A stretch of DNA of 64,000 nt from Klebsormidium nitens (taxonomy: Eukaryota; Streptophyta; Klebsormidiophyceae; Klebsormidiales; Klebsormidiaceae): the NCBI GenBank assembly GCA_000708835.1, contig DF237411.1, positions 1 through 64,000 on the forward strand. Direction: 5' to 3'. Made by a program: the position numbers and the translations under genes. Under the pieces are notes generated by a model. It did no database searches and was not told the origin of the DNA. It was given only the letters and a program-made list of their open reading frames with translations. Positions 22,544-35,184 of this stretch are shown here, piece after piece (position 1 is the first letter of the stretch; each line of letters opens with the position of its first letter).

Positions 22544-24555
22544 TTATGGCAAATGCTGCCAAAACCCTGCCAAAATTAGGTAACCTCGCATATCCTCGTC
22601 TCCCCAGCGATTTGGATCCTGGAATGCGAGAGCCTCAGGTCCAGCCTGAGGAGATGATCAACGTACGAGTTGAACCAGGATCTGCAGTTTTGCCGCCATT
22701 TCTCGCGGCTGCTAGAGCTTGACTCCTCGTTGGCCCATTGGCACGCAATCTTAAATGTTTCCGGGGGCTGGTTCGAGCGGTCTTGGTTACCCCCCGCCTA
22801 GTTCAGTTGCACACGAGGATGGATGCAGGTCCGACATCGGGAATCGACTTGCGATACCAGAATATCTGGCCATGTTCTTCACAACCTTTACCGGCGTCGA
22901 AGGGGCCCCCATAGTTTGGGCTAGACCATAAGCCCATCGTGGCGCAACCTAATTGATTGCGCCAATTGGGGTTGCGCCGGATTTTGCCAATATTTCGCCC
23001 AGAGCCCCTATTTCGCCAACTCGGCGCAATTCTCAAAAAAATCCGCTTATATGCGCATAAGTTAACACTTTCAAGACAAAAGTTGGTCAAAATCAGACCG
23101 AGAGCAGTCGACATCGCGGTTTTGAATCAAAGAATTGACTTCGTAGATTTTGCATATTGCTTTGCAAAGATTTGTATAAGGAGAAAGAAGCTTTTACCAT
23201 AAGCGGCAAGCTGAAGGCCCTTGTATTTCGCCAATTTCGCCGGAATGCGCCAATCGGTGCATTTTAAATCAGGGTTAGTGCATAGCGGGTTTGCATTTCG
23301 CCACGATCTCTGTATAGTCTATACGCGCGACCGCCGCCCCCAGAAGGTTGGCACGCCGTGTCCGATCACTCCTAAATATCATGAAAGCGCCACAGCCCAT
23401 CATGTGTTCGACTTGATCGCAATTCAAGGGACGAGGAAAAGTCGACCGTCACATGCTTTTGAGCCATGTGTGAAGGTGCCGTGCGTCATCATTTTCTCCA
23501 TACTCACACAGCGAGATCTGTCCTGTTGTATGCACATAGCGTTTAAGTTTGTTTGGAGTGTATACTAAAAGGGCGCGTGGCGTGGCATCCCAGGCTCGGG
23601 GTTTCAAAGGAGTTTAACGCAGGCTGAGTTGACATGGGAAATCACTTGCAGCAAGCCAACAAAGTCTGCATGATGGGAACTTTCATAGGACTAATCGAAA
23701 CCATGCGTAGTCAAACAGCCCATGCGATCCGAGTACTGACGGAGTCCCAAGCAACACAACGAGATAGACAAGACTCGTCAGGGCTGTCGAAATGGCCCCC
23801 GTCCATGTAAAGAAATTGCTCGCAATGTTACGAGAATCAAATTGGTAAAGAGGCCACCACCACATGCCGCATCCGACTGACCGGCAACGTGCCGACGATA
23901 TTGCGGTCTTATCAAGCATCAACTACCTCGATGCATGGGATGACCGCAGCGAGGTTTTCAGGATGGCAGGAAGACTCCTTGGCTGCAACAAAAGAAACTT
24001 AGTTTCAGAAGGAGACATATTTTCACTTGCGCTGCGCATTTGGAACACCAGGCAAAGGAAGCTCTTGGCTTTCCAGACTCAGGCTTGGGTTGAGAATTCT
24101 TACGGCAACCGGCAAAACATTGAGGAGTAAGACTTGCTCGAGTGGAGTCTCGATCGGCCCGGGCTTTCATTGCAAATTGCAGACACGACGGCGGACACGG
24201 ATTTCCGTAAAACAAGTCGCGATGACCTAAGGAAAACTTCGGTCTTCTTGCAAAAGTCGGTGCTATACCACATAAGAATTTCAAAGAAGGGATCGGTTCC
24301 CTCTCAGGAGTAAGAGCGTGCGCCCCATGATCCTTCTCTTCATACTTTGTCGGCGATTGAAAGAGGTTTTGAGACATCAAGGGCAGACAATCTCACAACC
24401 TTCTGCGCCTTTCCGATCAATTATAGCTCCAAATCCAAACCTCTCAGCAGTTTTTCAAAAAGGTGGCGACAACCAGAAAGTGTTTTCGAAAGGGCAAACG
24501 AGTCAGAAAGATGGCAACAATCAGAGCATTCTTTCAAGATTCAAACGGAACTTAC
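22544..24555. other. Upstream of F-box gene; unresolved C-terminal end of the SPICE1-like gene
   Basis: The F-box promoter must lie at the left. The 3' terminal exon or exons of the SPICE1-like gene should lie at the right, below the donor at 24554-24555, but I could not identify a phase-matching final exon with confidence. Short open frames here have no recognisable motif. Confidence 0.4.
22925..23305. repeat. Cluster of TTTCGCC / GCGCCAAT words
   Basis: Repeated short words occur: TTGCGCCAATTGGGGTTGCG, ATATTTCGCCCAG, CTATTTCGCCAACT, GTATTTCGCCAATTTCGCC, ATGCGCCAATC and GCATTTCGCCACG. Two of them, TTTCGCCC and TTTCGCCG, fit the loose plant E2F consensus WTTSSCSS. The cluster is 400-750 bases upstream of the F-box start. 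It may be regulatory or a decayed simple repeat. Confidence 0.4.
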
Positions 24556-27500
24556 CACCGGTGCCAAACCCGTAGATACGCGGACTGCCTCCGATCGTCT
24601 CTGGTGACGCTGCACCAGAGGGGGCTTCTCGAGCGGTAGGGACCGGAGCTCCGCGTACGAAGGCAGAGGTATGGAGTCCACCAGGTCTTCTGCAAAGGCG
24701 CAAAGAAACGGTGTCAATAATCGCTTGTTGGGCAAAAGCGTCTGCGCAGGCGACCTCGTTTACTGAAAACTGACTATAAAAGTCGCTGCAAACGAGTACG
24801 GAACATGGACTTCGTGACAATCTGGGAGTTTGCGGTCAGAAGTAACCTTCTGAATCGGCAGGAGCTGCGGCTCAAAATGCAGTGGCGCCACTGAAAATCG
24901 CAAGAGCATTTGATTTCGTCTTGTTGAATCCTAGCCTTCTGCATTTTCGTTCTCAATTTGATCCACGTTCCTGTTTTTCAGCGCCGTCGCTTGACTCGGA
25001 CGACGTCGGTCCAGCGTCTCCCACGCAATGCAAAGCGACAGCTAAAAGCGGTCAATGGTCCGGCAATGCAAAGCGACGGCTAAAAGAGGTCAACGGTCCG
25101 CAAGGGCACAGTCGCCGGTTCTCACCGTCGAACGATGGCAAGCTTATTTCGAAAAACTCTGGCTTGCTTGCCGAAGCTTCCGGCGACTTCCGGCCCGGTT
25201 CCGCTGAGCGGCTCTCATAACGGAACGGTGATGCCACCGGCGGAGGAGAAGGCGCCACGTGGCTCGCGCCGGGAGGCAGGACTTCCAGGAGCTTTTGCAC
25301 ATGCAGCTGTTCGAAGGGAGGAAACGGTTCGTTTGAAGGGACATTTGGAGCAATACACGCCGGAATCCGCTCGGTGGCTTCGAGCGGAACCTATGTTAAT
25401 ACTTGTGAGGCCTCGACAGCTGAACGTAAAGAGCTAAAGAGTGTGCGAGATGAATATTTGCAGAAACCGTGCAAAGAAAGGGGAGACAGACTCCAAGACC
25501 GTGCGATCTTTCGCTCGATCATCGTGTGCCTCCCTTCCTCCCCGAAGCAACATAGACTTGCTTTGAACTCTTTCGCTTTTGCTTTGAGCCCAGTCCCGTT
25601 GCATTTCGTGCATTTCGAATGAAGCAAGACCGTCCCTTCATCAGTCAAGAGCCACCCAGTAACAGAGATCAGCAGCTTCCTTACCTGCAGCCCCGTAAGA
25701 ATAGTCGAGGCATGGGCCTTAAACTCAGCGAAGTCGGACTTCAAGCTCCGGTTCTCAGCGAGGCATGTCTGCAAGCCCTGTAAAAAGAAAGCAGATTCAA
25801 CATTCATCTTAAGGTGATGGCGAAGAGGTATCTGAGTAAATTGAGCAAGAAGGACGAAGTAATGTAGTCGCAGGCAATCATAGATTTAGTGGAATAAGGC
25901 TTAAGCCGTGCGGCAACGCTGCAAAACCATAACGGCACCCTTTTCTCAAGGATCCTAGCTGAAGTGCGCGCAGAGTTAAAGGCAGACAGTAGTACCGAAG
26001 CAGTTGTTGCTTTTCGTATCGTGCGACATACATCAGACTCGAACCAATCTGATGAGACCTCCGGATTGCATCCACATAGATCTCGTAGCTCGCCCTCCAT
26101 CTCTCGCAATCCATTCTCCTCTGGGAGCTCCTCTGCAAAGCCGGAAGGACGGAACACAGAACGGAAAGGCTGACAGACAAGCTTACCTGAGAGAGCCGTT
26201 CCAAGTGCGCCATCGTATCCACCGGCGAGACGCCTGCCAACGCACTCGGCCTCCCTGCTTCAAACGGCGTCCGCTCCACCACAGCCGGCCGCCTCCCCGG
26301 GACAGTCCCCCCGGGCGCTTTCCCAGGCTCAGCACCAGCCTCTTTAGGCTCCGGTTTCTCCCCCGGTTCATTCCCCCGGTCTCTCCCCGGGTCACTGCCA
26401 TGAGCGGCGTTTCCAGCCGGGACTGATTGCCGGTCTCCATTTCCTGCATCCATAGGCGCACCCACCGACCGGTGCGCCGCTGCGCCGCTCGGTTCTGTCG
26501 GCCCCCCTGCAACATATTGCCTGAGAAGTACTTCCACGCCTGCGGCAGTACCCCCCGGTGCAGCAACTTCGCTTCGAGTTTCACCTTGTGATTGATGCTC
26601 TGGACGTTCACTATGTTCGACTGCGCTGTCGGACTGTGGCACTGCAGCTCTCGAGTGATCTAAACCGTCCGTCGCGGCGCCGGACCGATCATCTGCTGGC
26701 GTGCTTCCCCTTCTCGGTGCAAAGCCGCTCTGCTCACTTAAACTACCCCGCTCCGCTGCAGAAACTTCTTCACCAGCAACAGGGGACCCCACGTCATGTC
26801 TCTGCCCCCCCTCTTGTTCCCCCCCTCGACTCTCTGCACGCTCTTCCATTCCGGTGCCCTCCTTCCCCTCCCTATCCTTAACAGACCCCCCACGCCCCAT
26901 TCCCGAGGAACCGGGACCCTCCGCTTCGCTAAGCTCCTCAACTGGGCCCACAGCACCGCTGCCCCGCAACCCGCCCACTGCATGGCTGTCTATCTTTGCC
27001 TCCAAGTCCCGGAAGCCCCTTTCTAACTCCCCCAACAGCCCCTCGTCAACACCCCTGCCGACTCTTCCGTCGTTCCCCCCTCTGCTCCTCTCGTCGGACC
27101 CTCCTCTGCCGCTTCCGTCGGAACCCCCTCTGCCCCGTTCTTCGGACCCTCCCCTCCGAGCCTCCCCCTGAGAAGCCTCTGTTTCTGACATGAATTGCGT
27201 ACTGCCGCCATCCCCCCGCTTCTTTCTTTTCGCCAGGCTCTGAATCAACCGCTGCCTCGCCTCAAACCTCGACACCTCCTCGTCAAAATCAACAACCCCC
27301 GTCACACCTACTGCCGGTCCCGACTCGTCCTTTGCCGTTTCTTGCTGCGACGCCTGCGCAAGTTCTTTCTCTTCCCCCCTTTCCTTAGTTTCTGACCAAT
27401 CCCCTTGACCCTCGTCGTCTGCCACCTGGCGCTCCCTCATTGGCTGCCGGAGAGGACTGCGGGAATGTTCCAGGTGTTCGAGAAAGTTAGGCGTGCCACC

Positions 27501-28152
27501 CGGGCGCCACGGCCGCGGCTTCTCCTGGTGTCTCTGGCCCCCCTGCGAGCTCTCCTCGCTGATGAGCCTCGGCTGAGCGATGTAGCTGTGGAAACGGCCC
27601 CTCTCATCATAGCCTGCGACGTGGAATGATTAGGTACGTCACGTACATCCAAAGCAAGATGTGGACTTGATCAATGGAACCAGGGTACTGCATTTTGCAG
27701 CCAGAGGTGCTGCAAAGGCCATGTTTGAGTCTGAAGCGCTAGCTGTTTTGTCGAGTGCCACATCCTTGCAAAGAGAAGAGCATAAACTGCTGTACAGTGT
27801 CAATGAAACGCAAGCTAATGGGGACTTCTCAAGATGGACATAGTGCTCTGTGCTCCAGTGGTGTGCAGGTCCATGGGAGGTCTGTTTCACCACTTCTGTT
27901 ACCAAGCTTCTGGTAAACTGGGGTGTTTTCATTGTGCAACGGTCTGTCCGAATCCTCTCCTACCGATCATTATGCAACCTGGGGATCAAAGACGGGCATC
28001 AAGTAGGAGCTTCTGGCCTCACCAAATTGGGGCACCCAATTCTCAACATCTGAGCGGGGCACGCGCACCGCGTTCTTGGAAACCACCGCTTGCTTTCGCT
28101 CCTCTATTTCTGCCTCAGTCAGCTTGTACTGGGACAGATCATGGATAGTTTC
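24556..28152 (-). CDS. SPICE1-like centriole/spindle protein, partial at both ends
   Basis: Five phase-consistent exons: 28152-28023, 27613-26187, 25777-25685, 25306-25126 and 24689-24556. The first carries a block resembling the N-terminus of the spindle and centriole-associated protein SPICE1: a DLS-Y-K-T-E-E-ER-K-SKN pattern in ETIHDLSQYKLTEAEIEERK followed by SKN. I compare this with the remembered human [20 protein letters not shown] plus SKN. The huge second exon (475 codons) is low-complexity, rich in Gly, Ser, Arg and Glu, with an imperfect RGGSDxxG repeat near its N-terminal part (forward 27060-27170) and a helical start, FEARQRLIQSLAKRKKR. The third exon is coiled-coil (CLAENRSLKSDFAEF). 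The last two are proline-rich. SPICE1 works in centriole duplication and spindle assembly. Start and stop exons were not found. Confidence 0.5.
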
Positions 28153-30805
28153 CTGCCAAAGTACAAAATTCAGCAAGATGGAAAAAGGAACCATCAGAAA
28201 ACATGACGTTTACCATGACCTTGAAAGTGATGTCAAAGAAGATGGAAAGAGGTCAATCTGCATGGAATCAGCCCCACTGGAGTGCTAAAAGTGGACAGGA
28301 TTGCGTCTGAACATCAAGGAATTACCACATGTTCAGCCTTCGATGAATGACTCTTGCTCAGTGCTGTGCTTCCATTCCCTAAGAATCAAAAATCCAGACC
28401 TCATGAAGCACCCTCCGATAGCCGCGTAGCCTATACAGGAGTGCAGAAAGATGTGATTCGGCTCCAAGGTAGACAAGCGTCACTTGGGACTTCAGCAATC
28501 TAAAAACATTGGTGGTAGAGTCTGTGCAGTGTGAAGATAAAGAATCTTCCCGTTGCAGTTTTGACAGGGCAACAAAAAGTTTGGTGTACTCAAACCCACA
28601 TGTTTCAACACCCACACTTCATTATCAAACAAAGAATGCACAAAAGAATCCTCACATCCCAGTCTGGCCGCGGCCTCCTCTTTCTCTCTTTACCCCCACT
28701 GTGCTCAGCGTTCCGGCCCTTGCGCAGGCTAGGTGGCCCCAAGTCCCGGTAGGTGAGGAACCACTGCGTGCCTGCCTTGGACCTCTTCATTGCTGCAGAG
28801 TTACCTGACTAGTCTTGCTGTAAACAATCTTGAGCCTCCATCAAATAGCATCTGCTCTTCAAAGCCTGCGTCAGACTAATCTAGTCAAAACTCCCCATCA
28901 GCAGCCTGCTCAAAATACGCCTTGACTGGAAACAGCAACCGTTTGCAAGGGTGCTTCATTCAGCAGCATCTGCTTTCTCTCAAGGATGCACAAAAGCCAA
29001 CAGATTCTTTGCGGTAAAAGCCCTTTGCTTTGCCTGGCAGCAAGCTTGCCTTCCCTTCTGTCAACTTGAAGTATTTAAGACTGGAAAGCGGAGCAGGCAA
29101 TTGCAATCCGAAGTCCACATCCCTAATCTGGCTGAAATGATGCTGCTGACACCAGCAATTCTTCTCCCAGATTCTCAGGAAAGCGCGCCTTCATCTAATG
29201 CCCCATTGCTTCTGAGCAGCGTGTGCCTCCTTGCCTTGCCTTCCGTGTTTTCACCGCTGTTCTTCTGTGCTCCACCCTCCCTGTCTTGGACTCTTGGTGG
29301 AAACTTCACCTCTAGAACGACTGCCTTGAAGGCAAAGGTACCTACCTGCCCTAATCTGCACATAATAGTATGACCACTGCCTTTAGACTGCTAGGTATAG
29401 GACAACACGATTCAAATGGGAATGCTCGATTTGGATCCATGCGCGATCATCGGATGGTCACAAACGCTTGTATTCATATTTCGAAACCGGTTGAAGCTGA
29501 CGGTTGAAAAGTTGTCGCCTTGCGATGTCAAAGGTCCGTCGGATAAATATCTTGGACGGCTCAGATCCCCGCACCTTTGTGTCTACAGGTCTTGGTTTCG
29601 AAGCTCATTGAATGCTGAGCCGTGAAGCCGTTCAACGGTGGCGAGCTGCTGCTGTTTCTGTTTAACCTGAATACGTTGATCGCAAGCCAGGCTTTTCACT
29701 CTGCCACTTGGTATTTTGGGTATCACTCGCGCTGATAGCATATAATAGCTGTTGAAAAGCTGCCGCCACTTTGTATGCAGTGGGGCGGCCGCACAATTAA
29801 TGCGCCCTCGAACATATTTGCGTAGGTGCCGAACAGCTTGGCCAGCCGCAATTTGCATGCCAGCGAGCTTGCAGCGGCAGACGCTTTGATATGCGCGTGA
29901 AACGCATGGTGCATGGAGATGTGACGTGTGCATGCGAAGGATCAGATACAAAAGATATGACAATTGCAACAGTGCAACCGATGCAATTTCAGACCGCCTG
30001 AATCATGATCGCAGTTAATGGTCCGTGACAAAGAAAGGATGAAGTCTAAGCGCTGGCATGTTTTTCAGTTGAGCCCGGGTTTTAAACGTGGTTTGAAATT
30101 GATTGGTCCTTTTGCGATGCAATGCAAGCGCGACGCGTACTTGACATGCATTAGCAAATTGACATAAGAACCAACGTAAAAGAGACCACTTCCGTTCTCC
30201 ATCATGGCATGCTACAGGTAACCATGTTTCGTACCATGCCACTTGCACGTGGCAGCTAATGCAAGTGGCCGCCCTCGAGGAATGAAAACAAAAGAGGGGG
30301 CTGCAAGGCAAATCCGATTTCCGAGAGCTTTGATCACGAGTGCCATCGATCGGGTATACATAATAAACACGTTATCAGCAGATAAACAAGCGCTGTTCAA
30401 GTCTCCGCCTCTTGAGCGCCCCCAAGTAGTTGACGTCTCCTAGTAGGACGCCAAGATCCCCTGTCACCAGAGAAAGGGTAATTTCATTTGCCTTAGTCGG
30501 ACCCCAACACATCACGGATTCACAATTCTCACACTGCCGGACTCGTTTTGACACTCGTCACTATGGAGCGTTGTTGCTTAGGTTTTACCAACTTGTGAGC
30601 ATCGGAAGATTATATAGCGGCGCTCACCGAACTTAAAAGAATCACCCAGGAGACATCAGAGAGTCTCGTTAAATCACGTGTCTCGTCCGCTTGACCGAAT
30701 TTTAGTATACAGAGGGCACGTGTGATACATGGTCGCCCTCCATAAATCAGAAACAGAACCCGACAATCAACCGGACGAATGACAGCCCACTAGCCTGAGA
30801 TTGGT
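28153..30805. other. Region upstream of the SPICE1-like gene, with a CATGCATG-rich island
   Basis: It should hold the first exon or exons and promoter of the SPICE1-like gene. A minus-strand ATG frame at about 28790 (MKRSKAGTQWFLTYRD) is a weak candidate. From about 29740 to 30260 the sequence is an island rich in GCATGC and TGCATG (TTTGCATGCCAGC, GTGCATGCGAAGG, GACATGCATTAGC, CATGGCATGCTAC), just past the 3' end of the next gene. Confidence 0.4.
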
Positions 30806-33800
30806 TCAGATTGTCCCATATAAGCGGAGCTCACCTTCGAATATTGTATGGACCAGCTGCAACCCCTCCACAACCAGCTCCGCGCCCAGAATGCCGTCCG
30901 GCCGGGTGTCCAGCGCGCACAATACCCCAGGCGCGCGCGCTCGCGCCACAGAAGCCTCTCTGGGCGCCAGCCAGAGCAGGTTGCGTAGGTTCATGGTTTC
31001 GTCGTAGCGGACCTTCGAACCTGCACAGGTCGAAGAACCACAGCCAGCTGGTCGCCGTTCGAACGACTTCCTTTTGCTGGTGTTCCGATCGTTTACCGTA
31101 GCGGACATGCTGTAAGTCTTACGTTGTTTCGAACGCTTGGTGAAGATCTTAAAGCGATTGCAGCATTCTGGTTTCTGCTTTGAAGTTGACCAGCAGAGAC
31201 TAGCGCTCCCATCAGCAATCTTGAATCTTGAGTTTCTCCGTTCGTGTCAAGAGCATTACCTGACCGCACAATCCGTTGATGCATCAAGTACGGCTTTGAG
31301 ATGGGAACGTTGCTGTTGCGTGAGGCCGAAGCGTCGGGATTGTCAAATATCCACGCGAAAGAAAAAGCAAAATACCGATGAGATTTTCGTTTCAGCTTCG
31401 GGCGAGTCTGCTTAGTCGCAAGCTCCACTATGGCGATATTTGTGCAAAAAAGACTCGGCATCGGAATCAACTATGAATGGATTACGGCCTCTCATTTAAA
31501 GAATTACCTCGCTGGCAGTAGCCCAGGTTGACCGGGAACGCCTCCGGGTCTTCTGCCGGGTATTCGCGAGCGTGGAAACTGCACGAAGTGACGTCACAGA
31601 TCAGCTGCAGGGGGACGAAGGGACATCGCATGCTTGAGAATGATCAAATCCAAAAGAAGCATTAAGCTCCATTGACAAGCTGCACTCCGAAAGAGTTGTG
31701 CAACAACCAAGATCAAGCTAGGGATATTTCTAGCACAGGACTCTTAGTCAGACAGGTGCTCGCATCCAGTAAGTGGTCAGGAGATCTACAACAGTGGAAT
31801 GGCTTGAAAGACCCCATTTCGAACATGAGACGAGAATCCAAAAATGGTCGAACGACGGGCAAATGGTGACTCAGCTTCAAAAGCGCAAACTTTCGCGAAG
31901 AGCGAACACGAGGATATAAACGTAATGAACAGCTCACAGGATGCCAAACCGACGGCTCTCGCGCGCGTACAGAAAGTGTCCGTGGAAAAGGTCGAAGCGG
32001 CTGAGGTTGACGGGGAAGCCAGCGACCGGGGCCGTAGCCGCAATTGCCTCGAATAGAAGCGCGAAGTAACGGCTCACAACCTGAAAGCGTACCGAAATCA
32101 AGTCTCAGGATCTGGGCAAGGTACCAACACGCTGGCGAAAACTGAGATCCCTTGGAAGATGTAGCATGGTGCCTTCTTTTGCGAGATGGGTTTCCGGCCT
32201 CACTGCGTTTGATTGTTCCGGCACTGTCCTTCCCCAACTTTTCCGAAATTTGTCAGTATGCGGCTGTATGCCGAACCCGTGCGTCATGCTAAGAGGAAGT
32301 TGCTTCAAGGATTGTTAGATCCACAGAATCATCCGCCAACGAAACGGCAGGCAATGAACCGTGAATCCTTCAAGCCTTTGTGAAAACGCTCTACACATTC
32401 TCATCCAACTCTTTTTTCCTCGAAAGGAAAGGGTTGGGCTGAACGTAGAGTACCAGCAGATCTGAGTCTGATGCAGACAAAGGAGCGGCTTGGCCGTTTA
32501 ATGCCTTGCCATTTGTCGGATTTTCAATGGACTGAAAGGCTGAGTCGGATCTTTGAGCCGGAGCAATACAGCACCTGACCGCCGAGCGTTATTCAACGAC
32601 GTTCGCTTGTGAACTTTCAATGAAATGACTGTCAAAAAACGGGTACTTTAGAAGACCGAAACGACGTCCCGCCTGCTCACTTGCTTTGAGAAGCGCTGCC
32701 CAGTTGGTGCGCGCGCCAGCTGGCAGCAGGCCTCGGTCGACCCTTCGCAGTCGGGAAACTGGCAGAGGCAACGAAAGACGAATGTCTTTAGACACTACTT
32801 CAAACTTTCTTCCGAAGAATAAAAGAGTAGATGTCGATGGAAGCTGTCCAAGATGCCGCTAAGTTTTTCACAAGATGCACTGCTCTTTTCTCAGATGCTT
32901 GCGCAAGGGATCGAGAGCATCAACTCTAAAGCCGCCCAGAGTGGGTTTTCTGGGGAAAGTGTTGGTCACGACTAAGGACTATTGATGCCTAAAAAGCGCA
33001 AGCCCCAAGAAAACCTGCATCCAACAAACAAGACGCAATCCTGCATCCAGATCCGAAGTTGCTTAGACCGTCAGGCCTTTGCTGTTCCTGATGACAAACC
33101 AACGAGCTGCTATGAAGAGTGACACATTGAGGACTGTGAGTTAAGTCACGATTGTACTCATCTGCCTCAGTATCCTGACAGAAACAGAATTCTCACCTCG
33201 AAATGGCTTGGGCTGAGGGCTCTTCGCAGGGCGCTGCCATTCCCCCGCTGCGTATCGACCGCCCTAACCAGAGCCATAACCTCCGCCGGTGGCTGGGCAA
33301 CCAGCGCCCCAAACCTGCCCTCTAACCCGCTTTCTTGTCCCGCTTGACGACCTGACCGACTTTGCTTTACAACGCCAGAGTTTCTCTTTCGATTTTCCCC
33401 TCTCCCTTGGGTATCAAGCAAGTCAGTGACTAGCTTCCGTACTGAAGACCTACTGATCAACACTGGCGTAGATGAAGCTCCTTCATCTCCATCCAAACGT
33501 GAACTTTCCTGATCGACTTCGAAGGAGCCAGGATCTTGACTTCCTGACGAAACTTCCACTGGGAGCTTCCCAACGAGGGGCCGTATACATGAACGCAATG
33601 CGTCAGCCCGGGGGGGTGCCACATCCTGTGCGTCAATCCCCCCACTCAGAACCGCTAGCAGATCCCTTGCACAAGCAGTCTGTAGGTCCCGGTCCCCCTG
33701 GAACCCAACAAGATGGAGGGGGTCAAATATGACGGCTAGTCAAAGACGAATGTGATTGGTCGAGCTCGCCGTGACACTAGTCAACTTGATGCCTTGGATG

Positions 33801-34487
33801 TTCACACTGCCACAGGTTCCATGCCCAAGTATAGGAACATTGAGAACCAAAGCCCAAACCAAAGGAAAGAGCTGTCTCCGTTGTTGCTGTACAACGGGGG
33901 TAAATTGTAGCTCAGGCAAGACAATCGGCAGTGCATGCGCTCACTAGCACGCTGCAAAAGGACAGGTCTGGTTTGATAGGTCATTGATAGGTCATCGATA
34001 GATCATCAGCACTTCTGCGACAGGTTTGATGAACAGGTCTAAGTAGACTCACCGTGTAACTTCTCACGACTGCCATCAACCCCCTTGTGCTGATGCCACC
34101 AGTGGTAGCCCTCGCTCCAATGCTGGAGAGCAGCAATCCATAGAGGATAGTCGCTTTGAAAGATGGCTTTAAGCCACTGTGCCAACGCAAAGTCTTGACA
34201 CCTGGCATGCTGACAGCTGTCAGGCCAGCTGCAGCTGAAATTTGACTCCTTTCGCAAAGCGATGATCGAATTGTGCCACAAGTACTTGCTTGCCTGCTGA
34301 ATTTGCAAGATAGTCGAACCAAATGTGGGCTGGTCACAGGAGACTGAGGATGTGCCCTGCCAGATTGTAACCTTCTAAGGTACTCCTTGTATTGCGAGTC
34401 TGAACTGGAAGGTGCACCAGGTTTTTGGAACTGCACCCAAGCATTTGGCTGACCGTGACAGGGCGCACCGAAGCAGTTCGATGGCAT
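30806..34487 (-). CDS. Unrecognised multi-exon protein with a conserved-looking C-terminal domain
   Basis: I do not recognise the family. Exons that agree in phase: 33697-33197 (or extending to about 33737), 32758-32681, 32080-31938, 31578-31508 and 31020-30806 (stop). The last three join to a very protein-like domain with VVSRYFALLFEAI, GFPVNLSRFDLFHGHFLYAR, FGILFHAREYPAEDP, FPVNLGYCQRGSKVRYDETM, LRNLLWLAP and GVLCALDTRPDGIL. Upstream, 34308 to about 34045 reads as another exon (KYLWHNSIIALRKE, CQDFALAQWLKAIF, LQHWSEGYHWWHQHKG). It ends in phase 1, which fits an acceptor TAG near 33738 leading into FDPLHLVGFQGDRDLQ. The 33.2-33.7 kb exon is Ser/Gly/Arg-rich in its second half. A donor-like GTGAGC inside the last exon (30829-30834) is an alternative 3' structure. 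Start codon unresolved; the ATG at 34487 is in a different frame. Confidence 0.55.
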
Positions 34488-35184
34488 TGTGCAGCGGCCT
34501 CATTAGGAACAACTTCTTATTGTTGCGGCTGGCTTTGCATCTGTTGAAAAGGTGGCTTCATCACCTTTGCTCAGGGGTGCCTTAAGCTCCGTAACAGCAC
34601 TGGTCAGCTCGTGCCAATCTGCAGTCAGCTTGCTGGTCTTGACCCAGGCCCTGGAGCCCTGAGGGGCTGTGGCAGGGCAAGCTGGTGCAGGCGAACAATC
34701 GCCATATACTAGGTATATAGCACTGTATTAGCAGCCCCTGCCAGCAAATTTGAATATTCTGAAATTTTGCTTTTCTGCCAAGAAGTTTTTACCTTTGCCA
34801 GTGACGGCGACCAGAGCACCGGCGCCAGTCCACGTCCGCTCGAAAGTTCAATTTTAAAAATGGTCACGACTCACGACTCACAGTGAGTCACAGAGCAGCG
34901 AAACCGGCAGATTATACCCGCCGGCAGTGGGCTGTCAAAAAAAGTCGAGAAAAAGACAAAAAGTTCTGAAAAATCAAAGCTGTCCAGAGCATGTCGTGTT
35001 CGAAGTTGCTGCGGAAGCAGTGGACGACGTCTGACAGGGGCCAGTGGCAGCGGTAGCCAGCAGCAGAGTAGTTGCATAGAAGTCGAGGAGCCACAGATCC
35101 ATCACAGGGCATTAGCAGGCCTGTAGGGACGCGTATTCTTTGCTGCACCGCCATCTCCCTGGTGTGTGCGGGATTGCTTCGAAC
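34488..35184. other. Probable divergent 5' region
   Basis: It lies between the presumed 5' end of the unrecognised minus gene and the DUF1764 gene (+). No open frame here is convincing. It should contain promoters for both; no named element was seen. Confidence 0.4.

Noticed and set aside
22925-23305. E2F-regulated promoter for the F-box gene
   Set aside because: Only two of the TTTCGCC words fit the loose plant E2F consensus and they lie 400-750 bases upstream; listed only as a repeat cluster.
26701-27171. Long plus-strand proline/serine-rich open frames at 26.5-27.2 kb
   Set aside because: They are the antisense shadow of the GC-rich Gly/Ser/Glu exon of the SPICE1-like gene, which has matching splice phases on the minus strand.
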